Shown here piece after piece: positions 5,108-6,188 of a stretch of 6,188 nucleotides of DNA. The number at the start of each line of letters is the position of its first letter. The first letter of the stretch is position 1. The notes below the pieces were generated by a model. The model was given only the letters and a program-made list of their open reading frames with translations, was not told where the DNA came from and ran no database searches. Source of the stretch: Candidatus Rokuibacteriota bacterium (GTDB taxonomy: Bacteria > Methylomirabilota > Methylomirabilia > Rokubacteriales > CSP1-6); contig QHRS01000198.1 of NCBI GenBank assembly GCA_003221435.1, positions 1 through 6,188 of the forward strand, given 5' to 3'. The position numbers were made by a program, and so were the translations under genes.

Positions 5108-5193
5108 TGGCGAGTTACCGCTGCCAGAAGTGCGGCAAGACGGCGCCCGTGCAGAAGGTCTGCTGCGGGCGCCCGATGAAGAAGTCGGGCTAA
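5107..5193 (+). CDS. 28-residue four-cysteine microprotein, desulforedoxin/zinc-ribbon-like
   Basis: This short reading frame (MASYRCQKCGKTAPVQ, then KVCCGRPMKKSG) starts with ATG overlapping the thiolase stop by one base. It has C6-x2-C9 and adjacent C19-C20, followed by G-R-P-M. The pattern C-x2-C...C-C-G-x-x-M is that of desulforedoxin and of the small N-terminal iron domain of some superoxide reductases, where four Cys hold one Fe. Here the piece between the Cys pairs is only nine residues, shorter than in desulforedoxin as I recall it, and the whole protein is shorter than its ~36 aa. It may bind Fe or Zn, possibly as a dimer. It has a basic tail and no signal or membrane segment. Tight coupling to the thiolase suggests an accessory role, perhaps comparable in idea to the zinc-ribbon DUF35 partners of other thiolases; that is speculation. 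The in-frame open region upstream (from 4903) is a shadow of the thiolase gene. Confidence 0.68.
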   Translation: MASYRCQKCGKTAPVQKVCCGRPMKKSG

Positions 5194-5198
5194 GCCCG
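5186..5198. terminator. Short hairpin between convergent genes
   Basis: CGGGC (5186-5190), loop TAA (the microprotein stop codon), GCCCG (5194-5198) forms a perfect 5-bp stem in the junction where the microprotein and the minus-strand kinase gene converge, 10 bases apart. There is no T-run on either side. It could be a weak bidirectional terminator. Confidence 0.3.
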
Positions 5199-5203
5199 CC
5201 CCG

Positions 5204-6188
5204 TCACGCCGGGAGCGCCGCCTGCACGGCGGCGTCGAGGTCGGTCGGGCGCACCGGCTTGAAGAGGCAGTCGCGGACGCGGAGCTTCTGAAGGCGGGCG
5301 CGCTCGCCGTCGTGGAGTCCCCAGCCCGTCACGAAGAGCACGCTGACGCTTTCATCATGCTCGCGGATGCGTTCGGTGAGCTGCCAGCCGTTCATGCTGT
5401 CCATGCCGATGTCGGTCAGCACGACATCGAAACGCCCCGGCGCGAACGCTCGGAGCGATTCGTCACCGCTCGCCACCGCCGTGACCTCGTGGCCGGCGCG
5501 CTTGAGCATATCGCCGAGCACGTTGAGCACCTGGGGCTCGTCGTCGACCACGAGGACCCGCGCGCGTCGCCGGTTCGCTGGCGCCGCCTCGGGGACGCCC
5601 GCGTGCCCGGCCCACCGCGCGGCGGGAAACGTGAGCGTGAATATCGTGCCTCGCCCCGCCTGACTCTCCACCCGGACCTCGCCGCCGTGACCTCGAACAC
5701 CCGCCGGCGCACCGACTCCTGCATGCCGACGCCGCTGTCGCTCACGGTGATGGCTACGCGCTCGACGCCCACGTCGCGCGTGCTGATCGCCAGGGTTCCC
5801 CCGTGCGGCATGGCGTCGAGCGCGTTCAGGATCAGATTCGTCATCACCTCGCCGAGCGCCGCAGGCCGGCCGTCGATCGGAAGCACGGCGGCGAGATCGA
5901 GCCGCAGCTCGAGGTGGACACCGGCCCGCCCGATCTGCTCGTCCCACCGCGGGCGCGTCATCGCGAGGGTGTCATGGATCACCTGGTTCACGTCCACGGG
6001 CACGAGCGCCTCGTCGGGGCGCGCGCGCGCGAACTCCTGGATGCGCCGGACCGTCTCGCTGCCGCCGAGCGCCGCCGACTCGACGATTCCGAGGGCCTTC
6101 TGAACCATCTCGACATCCCAGGGCGCGCGCCGCATGAGTTGCGTGTAGCCCAGGATCGCCTGAAGCTGATTGTTGAATTCGTGCGCGA
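5204..6188 (-). pseudogene. Hybrid sensor histidine kinase / response regulator with internal deletion and frameshift (5' end outside window)
   Basis: This is the C-terminal part of a two-component hybrid kinase. It reads from the right edge leftward in two frames. The first frame has the phospho-acceptor block AHEFNNQLQAILGYTQLM (His codon 6181-6183), the N box NLILNALDAM (5809-5838) and the G1 box DSGVGM (5722-5739), and reaches RRRVFE at 5692. The second frame resumes as HGGEVRVESQAGRGTIF from 5689 and runs through a receiver domain (about 5207-5560). That domain has the acidic pair at 5540-5545, the phospho-acceptor Asp in VVLTDIGMDSMNGW (codon 5411-5413) and the Lys in LFKPV (5258-5260). 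The usual PFFTTK...G-x-GLGL...VYGIV piece between VFE and HGGE, roughly 24 residues, is absent, and two stray bases put the halves out of frame. Without G2, ATP binding should fail even if the frame were restored. The receiver is fully conserved, so the lesion is recent or an assembly error. Confidence 0.85.
5689..5692 (-). other. Deletion/frameshift junction in the hybrid kinase
   Basis: On the minus strand, the Glu codon of VFE (5694-5692) is followed by two bases (GT, 5691-5690) and then by the His codon of HGGEV (5689-5687). In intact relatives about 24 codons, carrying the F and G2 boxes, separate these points. Confidence 0.75.

Noticed and set aside
5416..5690. Programmed frameshift joining the two halves of the hybrid kinase
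   Set aside because: There is no slippery heptamer at the junction, and a frameshift would not restore the missing F and G2 boxes.
1..6188. CRISPR array, insertion sequence or attachment site
   Set aside because: There are no regularly spaced repeats beyond the single pair at 3726-3849, no transposase or integrase frame, and no tRNA gene.

Overview
The window is very G+C-rich and gene-dense, with short Shine-Dalgarno sites (AGGAGG) and many 1- or 4-nt gene overlaps. It is bacterial. The signal-peptide-bearing outer-membrane barrel protein implies a diderm. The mix of an RskA-type anti-sigma factor, a Thermus-like TtuB/TtuA pair, a stand-alone thiolase and a hybrid sensor kinase fits an uncultured high-GC soil or subsurface lineage such as Rokubacteria/Methylomirabilota. 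That placement is inference only; nothing in the window proves a taxon.

Layout. (1) 1-1180, plus strand: the C-terminal part of an ECF sigma factor, overlapping by 4 nt a membrane anti-sigma factor of the RskA type. (2) 1226-2888, plus strand: an apparent three-gene operon of a DinB-fold protein, a TtuB-like ubiquitin-fold sulfur carrier and a TtuA-like tRNA 2-thiolation enzyme. The first two genes touch as TGATG and the last two overlap by 4 nt. A perfect TATAAT lies just upstream. (3) 2889-3108: a 220-nt gap holding several hairpins, including a perfect 13-bp stem, that looks like a structured leader. (4) 3109-3723: a PagL-type (lipid A deacylase-like) outer-membrane protein. (5) 3724-3961: a 238-nt gap with two 50-nt direct repeats (one mismatch), each able to fold, separated by a third hairpin. 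(6) 3962-5193: a thiolase followed by a 28-residue four-cysteine microprotein whose start overlaps the thiolase stop. (7) 5204-6188, minus strand: the C-terminal part of a hybrid histidine kinase/response regulator. It carries an internal deletion and frameshift that remove the G2 part of the ATP-binding domain, so it is a pseudogene or an assembly error.

Functionally the groups look independent: envelope stress signalling (sigma/anti-sigma), sulfur transfer to tRNA (TtuB/TtuA), outer-membrane lipid modification, acyl-CoA metabolism and a damaged two-component protein. The points most worth following are the C-terminal tail beyond the TtuB glycines, the thiolase-linked desulforedoxin-like microprotein, the paired hairpin repeats, the structured leader of the PagL-like gene, and the kinase deletion. 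I did not find a clearly new multi-gene defence or mobile system here.
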